In this document: in pieces, positions 1-9,400 of the stretch
Numbering within the stretch: the stretch's first letter is position 1
Layout: each line of letters opens with the position of its first letter
Assembly (NCBI GenBank): GCA_026770585.1
Contig: MU646610.1
Location: forward strand, 250,999 to 266,829
Length of the DNA stretch: 15,831 bases
From: Baffinella frigidus
Taxonomy: Eukaryota > Cryptophyceae > Cryptomonadales > Baffinellaceae
Direction of reading: 5' to 3'
Made by a program: the position numbers and the translations under genes
The notes under the pieces: model-generated
Told to the model about the DNA's origin: nothing
Database searches by the model: none
What the model saw: only the letters and a program-made list of their open reading frames with translations

Positions 1-5
1 CCCAC

Positions 6-17
6 GGGGGGGGGGGG
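6..17. other. G homopolymer at window start
   Basis: Twelve consecutive G residues lie directly beyond the donor of the first exon (minus strand). Runs of 7-13 G or C recur through the window and another closes it at 15819-15831. Such runs are prone to length errors, so intron lengths and any frame across them should be treated with care. Confidence 0.8.
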
Positions 18-22
18 CAGAC

Positions 23-188
23 CTACGAGAGCGTCAAGGCGCGCAGCCGCCTGCGTGGCTGTCTCGCCCTCCCCTTCCTTGATCGCCTCCATCGCCGCGC
101 GGGACATGGCGAGCCGCTGCCTGGTGTAGGGTTCAGGGTTCGGGGTTTAGGGTTTAGAGTTGAGGGTTTGGGGTCAAGGGTTGATGGT

Positions 189-226
<38 letters not shown>

Positions 227-1697
227 CGGTTCAGGGTTTACGGTTGAGGGTTCAGAATATAGGTTCCAGGGTTCTAGAGACCCTAAACCCTGAAGAACGC
301 ATGCACGCCTGCACCCGCCCCCGCCCCCGCCTCAGCACCCGTCACTCCCACAGCGCCCGCCGCTGTGTGCAAGGGCCCGGGGTGGGTTATGGGAGGAGAG
401 GACGAGATAGGGGGGAGAACGCGCGTGGGTAAGTTAACCCTTCTGGCTCTGTTGAGTAGTTCCGTCAAATCTGGAGCGAGCAAACCTGCCCGTGTGGATG
501 CGTGTGGTCACCCCTGCGATGGTCCGAGATGCGTTCTGGGAGAAGATGAGATGGAGGGGATGGCAGAGAGTGAAGTGGAGGGGGGGCACTCGTGATGGAG
601 GGGAGCACGCCGGCGCGGACACGCGCGGTCACCCCTCCGATGGCCCGGGATGCGTTCTTAGGGGAGGTGGAGGGGAGGGCACGCGTGATGGAGGGGAGCA
701 CACCTGCCGGTGCGGACGCGCGTGGTCTCCCCGCCGATGGCACTGACCATCGCCTCGAGCACCGCCAGCGCTGGCTCGAACGTGTCGCTCATCTCCCGAG
801 ATAGCGCCTGTGTGAGAGAGTTGCTTTATTGAATACCAAGCACTGATCTGGAACTTCACAAAACCCCAGACGGGCAACACTATAGCCCGTGTGGACTACC
901 TACCGTAGGCCTGGCGTGGGTGTGTCGCCACGCGCGTTCTACGAACAAGAAACGTGGCACGGATCGCACGTCCACGAGGCACCGCGTCGAGTGAGGGACA
1001 TAGATGGAGCATAGCGCACACGCTGATAGCAGCGCTAAGGAAGGAGGGGCGCACAGGAAAGGATCGAGGATGCCGCACGTTGGATGGCAACAGAGGGTGC
1101 ACTGGATGGAAGGGACCTGCCAGTCATGTTCGATATCCTCGGCCTTCTCATCGATGTGGTCCAGCAATGCCTGCAAGCAGCCCCCCCACCCAGATTCAAC
1201 CCCCAATAACTTTCGACAATGCCTGCAACCACCCCCTCAACCAAGTCTCACTCCCCCAACTGCACCATCACCAACCAACCCTCAGCCTGCACCACCTCGA
1301 CCGAGCCTCAGGCGGTGCTGCACCCCGCTCCAAAGTTGACAGATTTGCACCGACGGCAACATCTCGCGCGGTCCCACGGAAAGCTCACGTGGTCCCCAGA
1401 TTTTTCCGGGGAAAGCGTGTGTACCGCACCTGGATGGGGTCGGATTCGCTGAAGCGGCGCTTTGCTAGCTGCCGCCGTTGAACCGGTTCCACCTGCCAAT
1501 GTACCAATGCCGCGTCAGGGCTGTGGCAGGGTACCCTACTGCAGCCCGGACGGTACCGTACAACAGCCAGTGTGGCGTTGGCGGTTCCACCTGTCCAGGC
1601 ACCAATGCAACGCGAACGATGCGCAGGCCACGTTAGGACTGCAGTAGGGTGTCGTGATGTTTCCACCTGTCCAGGCACCACCGCAACGCTCGCGATG
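23..1697 (-). CDS. Unrecognised helical protein segment; probably the C-terminal part of the beta-helix gene (exons to window start)
   Basis: Exons in transcription order: 1697-1667 (weak), 1429-1389, 1170-1117, 807-704 and 120-23, with the gene continuing past the window start. Phases chain without a stop: 0/1, 1/0, 0/0, 0/2, 2/1. The peptides read HRERCGGAWTG, AVHTLSPEKSGDH, ALLDHIDEKAEDIEHDWQ, then a 34-residue exon starting ALSREMSDTFEPALAVLEAM, then QRLAMSRAAMEAIKEGEGET and on to LDALV. The last three are charged and helix-prone, and have clear pyrimidine-AG acceptors and CAG/GT or AG/GT donors. The exon at 1697-1667 has a poor acceptor and rests mainly on its fitting phase. I do not recognise a family. 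No stop codon or promoter separates these exons from the beta-helix exons upstream, and exon phase 0 at 1945 fits, so one gene is likeliest, but two genes cannot be excluded. The intron 703-121 is described under its repeats. Confidence 0.6.
128..290 (-). repeat. Degenerate telomere-like repeat (CCCTAAA/CCCTGAA/CCCTCAA on minus strand)
   Basis: Imperfect 7-mers of the TTTAGGG family (GGGTTTA, GGGTTGA, GGGTTCA) run almost without interruption. The C-rich strand is the sense strand of the minus-strand gene, and the array ends directly at the 3' splice site at 121-123 (CCCTACACCAG). It therefore forms the last 160 bases of the intron. Confidence 0.9.
486..656 (-). repeat. Two tandem copies of the 3' end of exon 807-704 within the following intron
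   Basis: The end of the real exon (coding V-S-A-I-G-G-E-T-T-R-V-R-T-G) recurs at 656-609 (S-R-A-I-G-G-V-T-A-R-V-R-A-G) and 535-486 (S-R-T-I-A-G-V-T-T-R-I-H-T-G), with intron sequence between. The 656-609 copy keeps an AG before it but has lost the AG of the donor (GCCGGC then GTGCTC). The 535-486 copy keeps both a good acceptor (CTTCTCCCAG) and a donor (GGGCAG/GTTTGC). It would enter in phase 0 and leave in phase 2, exactly like the real exon. It could be an alternative exon or a decaying duplicate. Confidence 0.8.
1165..1228 (-). repeat. Duplicated 3' splice-site motif before exon 1170-1117
   Basis: The sense-strand string TTGCAGGCATTG, which is the acceptor of exon 1170-1117, occurs again 52 bases upstream (plus-strand positions 1217-1228). 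The upstream copy is followed by intron-like sequence, so the downstream one is taken as the real site. Confidence 0.6.
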
Positions 1698-1745
1698 CTC
1701 AGACCAGGGTTGTGGGGGGGAGGTAGTAGGGTATCGCCGCGTGGC
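1488..1745 (-). repeat. Three diverged tandem copies carrying a splice-donor-like junction
   Basis: On the minus strand the block GCATTGGTGCCTGGACAG followed by GTGGAA occurs around 1697-1661, 1615-1583 and 1520-1488. Each copy is preceded by ACCCTACTGCAG-like sequence, at a spacing of about 80-95 bp. Every copy keeps CAG/GTGGAA. The first is the only one with an open phase-0 reading from an AG, so it was chosen tentatively as the exon. The other two would then be copies inside the following intron. Confidence 0.7.
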
Positions 1746-1944
1746 GTTGCTGGGCAGGTGTGGGACATGGGCGAAAGGCCAGGGGGGAGGAGGCCAGCAG
1801 GAGCACGGAGGAGGAGGGGGGGGGGGGCAGTGGACGTCGCAGAAAGGGCCATGGGATAAGCAGGGCAGCGGGGGCGGTGGGTGTGACAGCAAGGGCCGAC
1901 GCTCCTGGTGGCAGAGAAGATGCAATTATAGAGGAGGGACTCAC

Positions 1945-3389
1945 GACGCCGTGGGTGTCGTGCAGGGTGCCAGGTCTCCGTTGATCGGCCCACTTGACGC
2001 CTTCGATCGATACGTTGTAGAGAGAGAGCGATGCCTCCTCGGCCATCTCTGCACAGAGGACCGCTCCTTCCTGTTTCCGTACCCACCCTCTGATTAGGAA
2101 AACTGTATGACCCAGAGCCGGCCTGCAGGTGGGGTGCAAGGAAGGAAGGTGTGTTGCCGCCACACAGCCTCGGGATTCCCTGTGTGAAGCAGCAACAGAT
2201 TGGGCAGCGACTCTCGAGATCAACGACAGGAAACCGCATCGAGAGACTCCAGGTGAGGGCACCGATGCGGAGGGTTCGATGTGGGCGCTGGCTGCTGGAG
2301 GAGAAGCGAACGGAGGTGGGTTTCGGGTTCAGGATTGAGGTTTGAGGGTGAGGGGTGTAGGGCGTCGGAATCTGGGTTTAGGGTTTAGGGTGTGGGGTTG
2401 GGGTTTAGGGTTTAGGGTTTGGGTTTTGGGGTTTAGGGTTTAGGGTTTAGGGTTTAGGGTTTAGGGTTTAGGGTGTAGGGTTTTGGTGGAGAAACGTTGA
2501 GGGTGTAGGGTGTATGGTTTAAGTGGAGAGGGGGGGGTGCCTGCTGGATCATGGACGATTTCGAGACGACGAGGTTCGCCTTATCATGCATCGCGATGCA
2601 CAGGTTCACGTTCTCGAAGAAAAAACAGCGCTCGAGCCGCATTGTAGCGAGCCGCGACACCCGGCACGCCGCTGATGCCCACAGCCCGCAGAACTGCGCG
2701 CGGGGAGGGGAGGGGGAGTCGTGTCAGGGTCAGGGGGGGGCGAAGCCATCGTAAAGCTGTGGGAAGGCTGGAGGGGCACAGGTGCGGAGGGTACAATGTG
2801 TGCGCGTGAGGACTCGCCTGGGGGGGGGGCAAACCTGGAAAGTGCAGTCGGTCGCAAGCACGTGCGCATGCCCCCCCGCGTTGAGACCGTCGGACGCCTC
2901 TGCTGGCCCGTCGGCGGACTCCCCCTTTCCCTCCCCCCCGATAAAGCAGTCGTCGAGCGTGAGGTTCGCGGTGCCCCGCGCTTGCACGACCGTGGTGTCG
3001 CAGCAGCGCAGCTTGCACTGCCGCAGCAGCCACGGCCCGCCCAGCACGTTGATGCCGACGTCGGGCCCTTCGAGGGAGCTGATGCGCCAGCCCCACCTGA
3101 GTCGATGCAGCACGCCGCGGGACCCCTCCTCGAGCTCAAACGGGCCTCGCACCTCCACCCCCTCGGCGGTCTTCACGTGCCACTCTGCCGCGGCGAGCTT
3201 TACCACGGTCACATTCGCACCTTCATATCCCCAGTTCGCGGCTTGGTCGTAGCACCTGCGGACCTCCAGAGACAGAGGCTTGGACGGATCAGCGAGGGCC
3301 AGGGCGCGTCCTTGCTCGGCCGCCGCGTGTATAGACGGAGAGCGCTTCGGCACGACCATCTCGCGTTCGTTCTCGAACCCGCTGCTCAT
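1945..3389 (-). CDS. Right-handed parallel beta-helix protein (N-terminal and central exons)
   Basis: Exon 1 is 3389-2835 and ends CAG/GTTTGC in phase 0. Exon 2 begins at 2693 after CGCGCAG. A later exon, 2046-1945 (or from 2048), ends at an excellent GTGAGT donor. Rungs typical of beta-helices are visible: GPWLLRQCKLRCCDTTVV, ANLTLDDCFIGG, HVLATDCTFQ/FCGLW, ATMRLERCFFFENV, ANLVVSKSSMIQQ and ASLSLYNVSIEGV. The repeated pattern A-x-L-x-L-x-x-C/V-x-F/I is that of pectate-lyase-like or FBXO11-like beta-helix folds, so carbohydrate or protein binding is possible, but no catalytic residues were identified. Exon 2 may end at 2541 with a GC donor or at 2496 with GT. A linking exon at 2179-2087 (or to 2104) is open and phase-compatible but unproven. 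The frame stays open upstream, so starts at 3539 or 3605 are possible; the 3605 start would add a weak signal-peptide-like MGSRQRRRLLVFLACIQ. Exon 1-2 splicing is confident, and the downstream links are less so. Confidence 0.75.
2321..2520 (-). repeat. Telomere-like CCCTAAA array in a beta-helix gene intron
   Basis: The plus strand reads GGGTTTA many times, with a perfect stretch around 2430-2470, and degenerates at both ends. The C-rich strand is sense for the minus-strand gene. It lies between the end of exon 2 and the next candidate exons. Confidence 0.9.
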
Positions 3390-3539
3390 CTCCGCGCCGC
3401 TCTCCCCGTCATCCCCCGGCGAGTCGCCGCCGCCTCGCAGAGCCGCCAGGCGGGAGGCGAGCCCGCACTTGTCTTGGCGGCGGCATCCCCGCAAGGGCAG
3501 CCCACCCTGACGGGGTCCTAGGCCGCTGCCTGACCGCAT

Positions 3540-3704
3540 ATCCGAGCCCGCATACTGAATGCACGCAAGGAAGACAAGGAGCCGCCTTCTTTGCCTAGAC
3601 CCCATTCCCCCCCCCTCCCCTCTGGTACCTTTCGGGCCGTTGGGTGGTTCAGTAGAAATCGCACGTGAGCGAGTAAGAGGATTTGAGATCCTAGGTAGGC
3701 AGGG
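3540..3704. promoter_or_regulatory. Divergent intergenic region between the beta-helix gene and TRM6
   Basis: About 165 bp separate the TRM6 ATG from a possible beta-helix start at 3539 (315 bp if the start is 3389). The two genes are transcribed away from each other, so this stretch should hold both core promoters. I see no TATA box. A C-run lies at 3607-3619. The ATG at 3705 sits in a favourable context with G at -3 and G at +4. Confidence 0.5.
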
Positions 3705-6448
3705 ATGGCTGCGGTGCCGGAGCAGAAGGTGAAGGAGGCATGGGAGGCCGACGTCATGAGGGAGGGCGACACGGTGATCCTGGAGCACCGCCTCAACCCG
3801 CACCAGGTGGAGGTCAAGTTCGCGATGCTCAAGAAGGGGTCCTCTGCCAAGGTCGCGCGCGGGAACGTCCCGCACGAGGAGCTTCTCGGGTTCCCGTTTG
3901 GCACCAAGTTCACGATCAACAAGCACGGCAAGCCGGCCATCAGCGCGGTCGAGGAGGGTGTTGACCGCTACCAGGAGCTGATCGAGGCAAGCGCGATGGG
4001 TGGCGAGGATGAGGAGGGCGGGGAGAAACCTTCCGGGGAGACGCGCGACAACCGAACGCTGGTGGACAGGAACGCCACGTCGCGCGGCAAGGAGTGCTCC
4101 CAGAAGCTTGGATCCACGGAGATCCAAAACCTGAAGAGCGCAGGCATGTCGGGACACGACGTGATCAAAGAGCTCATTTCCAACTCCGAGACGTTCAAGC
4201 AGAAGACCGAGTACTCGCAGGCCAAGTGGCTGCGCAAGAAGGCGGCGAAGCACGCGCCGCAGTTCGCGTGCGAGAGCGCCACCGCTTTCTCGCTCTGCCG
4301 CGCCTACTTTCACAAGGAGCCCGCCAAGACGTACCTCCCCTCCCCTCATTCCCACGTACCTCCCTTACTGGCACAGCAAGGTTGCGATTCGCACGCAGCA
4401 AGCCCAGCCTGTTCGCTGGAAGATTGCACGTGAGGCAGCCCGAGACAGCGCTAGAGTACACGTGAGTCCTGCGGCAAGATCTGACGCGTTGGCGCACTGG
4501 CGGGCTATCAGGTGCTACCTTCGTGAGGACGCCATGGCCCGCATGCTCACTCTCAGCAACGTCCAGCCGGGTATCTCCCCAATCCATCCCACTAGAGGAG
4601 AGAACACGAGAGAGCAGCAGTGTGCGGGGGGGGGCTGGCCTGGCGATCATTCGGCTGGGTACACCAACGTCCAGCCGAATGCCCCCGGGTCCATGGATCT
4701 ACTTTCGCTCAGCGTAGATTATCTCCTGCCTTATCTCCCATTAATTCGGTGGTTAATTTGTCCTTGGTTTGTTAATTTGTCCTTGGTTTGTTCGGTGGTT
4801 AATTTGTCCTTGGTTTGTCATTTGTCCGCCTGGTACACTCTGTGGTGCGGCTTCACTCGTGCCGCAACTCAATTTTTAACCTCGCAAGATTTACTGGCCC
4901 AGGTTCCCACACCGGACATTCACGGCTTGGTCCTAATGTCCTCCGGGCCCCTGGCTCGACACTCGCTCACCATAGATAGTATCCTGCCTTATCTCACATG
5001 TCCTGCCGAATGTCCAACGGATCCCTGGCTCGACATTCGCCAAGCTTAGATAGTGTCCTCTCTTATCTCGCATGCCCTTGTTGGGAAAATTGACCTTTGC
5101 TGGTCAGCAGGGTGCAGTTGTCCGCCTGGTACTCTCTGTGGTGCGGCTTCACTCGTGCCGCAACTCAACTGTTAACCTCGCACGATGAACTGGCTCAGAC
5201 TTCCACACCGGGCATTCAAGGCTTGGTCCTAATGCCCTCCGGGTCCCTGGCTCGACACTCTCAGAAAACATAGTCTCCTACCTTATCTCACATGTCCTCG
5301 TGAATTGATTTTTTATTGTTCCGCCTGGTACACTCTGTGGTGCGGCCTCACTCGTACCGCAACTCAATTTTTAACCTCGCACGATAAATTGGCCTAGGTT
5401 CCCACCATGGGCATGCACGGCTTGGTCCCGAATGCCCTCCGGGTTCCTGGCCCGACATTCTCGGTATAGATAGTCTCCTGTCTTATCTCACGTACCCTTA
5501 TTTGGCAAATCGACCTTTGCTGGTGAGCAACCACTCGAGGCTGGAGAAGGCAGTATTTTAAATGTGGGGATATTAAAGTTAGTACCAGTCACGGGCAGGC
5601 TTGATCACGTAGCTACGTGACCAAACGCGCCTATCTGTGAGAAATTTACTACACACCGTTTTTTTATTCTTCACTTGTAAAGGAATCCATGTTTAAAAAT
5701 AGTCATAATTCTAGCCTCGAGTGAAAGGATCATTCGTCCGCCTGGTACACTCTGTGGTGCGGCCTAACTCGTGCCGCAACTCAATTTTTAACCTCGCAAG
5801 ATCAATTGGCCCAGGTTCCCACACCGGACATTCACGGCTTGGTCCTGAATGCTCCCCGGGGATCTGGCTTGACATTCTTTCGGCATAGATAGTATCCTGC
5901 CGTATCTCACATGTCCTGCCGAATGCCCCCCGGGTCCCTGGCTCGACATTCGCTTATCATAGATAGACCTCCGCCATATCTCCCGTTCATTTGGTGGTTA
6001 AGTTGTCCTTTGATGACCAGCAAAGGTTCAGTTATCAGCCTGGTACACTCTGTGGTGCGGCCTCACTCGTGCCGCAACTCAATTTTTAACCTCGCAAGAT
6101 TTACTGGCCCAGGTTCCCACACGGACATTCACGGCTTGGTCCTGAATACCCTCCGGGCCCCTGGCTCGACATTCGCTTATCATAGATAGTCCTCGGCCGT
6201 ATCTCCCATTCATTTGGTGGTTAAGTAGTCCTTTGATGACCAGCAAAGGTTCAGTTATCAGCCTGGTACACTCTGTGGTGCGGCTACACTCGTGCCGCAA
6301 CTCAATTTTTAACCTCGCAAGATTCATTGGCCCAGGTTGCCACACCGGGCATTCACGGCTTGGTCCCGAATGCCCTCTGGGTCCCTGGTACGACATTCGC
6401 TGCCTGCCTCCAAGCAGAGAAGAGAACACGAGAGAGACAGACAGAGAA

Positions 6449-6499
<51 letters not shown>

Positions 6500-9400
6500 C
6501 AGAGAGCGCGGGCAGTGCGGGGTTGGCTTAGTGATCTGAACCGAGCGATGAAGCTGCGTCCATCCTTACGGTTTTCACAAACCTGGCAGTCACGACTCAT
6601 CCGTGTCACCCGCTCACCTTGGCTGATGCAGCAGTTGAGAATCGTGAGTAACCCGAGGGGCGCGGTGCGTGCAGGATCGCGGGCGCTGGTGGTGGATTCA
6701 AGCAACGGCATGATGCTCGGCGCCGTTGCGGAGCGCGTCGGTGGCACCGGTGCCTTCTCCCCCCTCCGTCGCCATCCCCCTACATATGCGCCCGCCCCCT
6801 CGATCCATCCTCGCCCTCCCTCCATCCTTGAACGGGATGATGCTCGGCACCGTGGCCGAGCGCGTCGGCGGCACCGATGTCTTCCTCCCCTTTCTCCCTC
6901 TCCAGCCCATATCCTCGCACTCCATCCATCCTCCCCCTCCCTCCATTCCCGCCCTCCCTTCATCTCCATCTCGCAATAAAAAAAGCGAGAGCAGGAAAAC
7001 GAAAGGGGGGATCGCGCGTGTGCGTTTGCCTGCTCTCGCGTGTGCTCTCCTGCTCTGGCGCAGGATGCTGATAGGGCAGGACGCGTCTATCTTTCGAGCA
7101 GGGAGATCTTCTCAGAGCCAGCATGCAAACACGCCCAAAGCGCTCCAGACGTCTTGATACACAGAATGAGAGGGTGCCACACGCTGCTGGGACCCTTGGA
7201 AAGTAACGTGCCCGCTGAGTGGGCAGCGTGCAGGAATGATCTTGCCGGTGCCAGCATGCAGAGGTGTAGGGTGTAGCTAAACATGGTGCAGGCTTCAAAT
7301 CTAAACCATGAACGTATTCTCCCTCTGCAGGCACGATCGCAGCAGGGTACAATGGAATCCAGCCGTCGGTCGATGCCGTCCGCTGGCTCAACCTCGCTGG
7401 TTCGCCCCCCTCTCCATCCATCCACCCTTCCCCACCCTGCCGGGTTCCTTCCCCTCTCCCTCCACCTTCCCTTCAGCACAAGACGCATATCACCGCAGAA
7501 ACACGATGCGCACAGAATCGAGAACGTTTCCTGGTTGGTGGGTGGCCTGCTCTGACAGCCAGACGCACTTGCTCTCCCTGGGTGGAGCATTGCTCTGACA
7601 GGTTGGTTGGTTCGTTCCTGGTTGGTTGGTTCCCTGGTTGGTTGGTGCGTTGATTTAGTCGGTTGGTTGGTTGGTTGGTTGGTTGGTTGGTGTCCCTGCG
7701 CTAACACTGAGTGCACGTGCGGCAGACGAGGTGCTCCAGCCGCTCTTCCACTTCCCCCTCTCCGAAATCGGCGCCATGTCTGCCCCATCTCCCGCCCCCG
7801 CCCCCGCCGCCACCCCCGCTGCGCCCAGCGCCCCCGCGGTTGACGCTGCGGCCGCCGCGCCAGCGGACGTGGTGGCGGTTGCACCCGTAGTGGAGGCAGC
7901 GGCGGCTGCGGTTGAGGATGCGGGTGGCAAGGTTGCAGAGGGGGGGGGCGACGCGATGGAGGGCGTGGAAGGAGCGGGGGCAGAGGCGGCGGCGGCAGCA
8001 AAGGCGGCGCCGGGGGGGGAGGGGGCGCCGGCGGGGGGAGAGGGGGAGGTGGCAGTGGTGAAGGAGGTCGACCCGCTGGCGGTGCGGCGGAAGCGGGTGG
8101 AGATGGGGCAGAGGGTCGGGCTGTCATTCCGCCCGGGGGCGATTCACAACCAGCGGAAAGCTTCTCTCGAGGAGGTGCAGGAGGAGTTGGGCAAGGGGTT
8201 TGATTCGCTGGTGGTGTGTGGCTCGCTGTGCCCGAAGGCGCTGGTGCCGAGGCTGCTGCCCCTCCTGAAACTCTCGGCGCCGTTTGTGGTGTTCTCGCCT
8301 TCGCCGCAGCCGCTCTTCGCCCTGCAGGAGATCCTTATCAAGGTACCCCCTCTCTCCCCCTCTCTCCCTCTCTTCTTCTCCCCCTCTCTCCCCCTCTTCT
8401 TCTCTCCCTCTCTCCCTCCCCCCCTCCCTCCCTCACTCACTCCCTCCCTCCCTCACTCCCTCCCTCCCTCACTCCCTCCCTCCTTCTTGCCAACCCTTCC
8501 CCGCACCTCCTCTCTCCTTCTCGCCAACCTCTCCCCGCACCTCTCCCCACACCAACATCCTCCTCCCGACGAATTTTTTTTCCAACATGCTGGATAGCGT
8601 AGCAAGAGAGCATACTGGATAGCGCAGCAAGAGAGCATGCCGGATAGCGCAGCATGAGAGCAGCAGCGGTCCGCACCGATGGGCGTCTTCCGCGCTCGCG
8701 AAATCAATCATCTTGATAAGCGGCGCTAGTGAGAAGCTCCCTCCGTGAGAGGCGCGCGGGTTGAGACGCACGTTCGGAGGGACGCTGGCAGGCACGTTGA
8801 GATGGACTGTGAGAATCACAGTGAGAGACGCCCTGAAAAGCACGTGGGGGGGGCAGGAGGAGATGGCGATGGCGGTGAACATGTCGGAGACTTGGATGCG
8901 CGAGTACCAGGTCCCTCCCTCCGCCCTAAACCCCTAACCCAACCCCTGAACCCTAAACCCCCCCGTCCTCGCCAGCCAGCGCTCTGCTAGCTAGCTAGCC
9001 GCTCCTCCCCGTCTTGGCGCTGGCTGACACACGCTCTTGGTGTTTGGCGGTGGTGGGCAGGTGCTGCCCGGGCGCACGCACCCCACCATGCAGATGTCGG
9101 GCGCGAGTGGCTACATCCTCCAAGGCATCCGTGTCGACAAGAAGGTGCGTGCTTCTTCCTTTTCTTGATTATTCTCGATACAGGTCTTAGAAAAAAGGTT
9201 GAGTGCTCATGATATATCGACACGCACCTTCGTGTCGACTGACCCTCTGCCAACCGCTGTGTACCGATGATTGCTTTCCACACCTGGTTACAGCTAGGTG
9301 CTTTACCAGTGCTTTACTGTAAAGCAACCGATAAGAAGGTGCGTGCCCGTCCCACTTACCCTTCTCGAGCGGGACGGGGACACCTGGAAGGGTTCAAAAG

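Noticed and set aside
434-498. Terminal exon of the minus-strand gene ending at TAA 434-436
   Set aside because: It can be joined in phase 2, but the exon at 120-23 also fits phase 2, has better protein character and a proper acceptor. The 434-498 stretch looks like the tail of a duplicated copy.
1385-2239. 284-codon minus-strand open frame
   Set aside because: It runs through predicted introns and tandem repeats in several frames and includes strong internal splice sites (GTGAGT at 1944-1939). The composition is Pro/Ser/Arg-rich with no motif.
2730-4355. 541-codon open frame on the minus strand
   Set aside because: Its first half is antisense to TRM6 exon 1, which has clear family motifs. 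Only the part below about 3605 carries the beta-helix pattern, so the long frame is partly a GC-rich shadow.
4825-6300. CRISPR array
   Set aside because: The repeated units are long, contiguous, unequal and diverged, and the context is a eukaryotic intron.
4825-6300. SINE or tRNA-derived repeat
   Set aside because: No convincing A box or B box was found. Strings such as CCAGGTTCCCACACC do not match the B-box consensus, and copies are in tandem.
6831-6876. Functional alternative TRM6 exon 3
   Set aside because: The acceptor AG is missing and the donor GT is changed to AT, so current splicing is unlikely.
6079-6979. Long open frames on both strands over TRM6 intron 2 and exon 3
   Set aside because: They arise from GA/CT microsatellites and satellite units. 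Only 6675-6749 fits TRM6.
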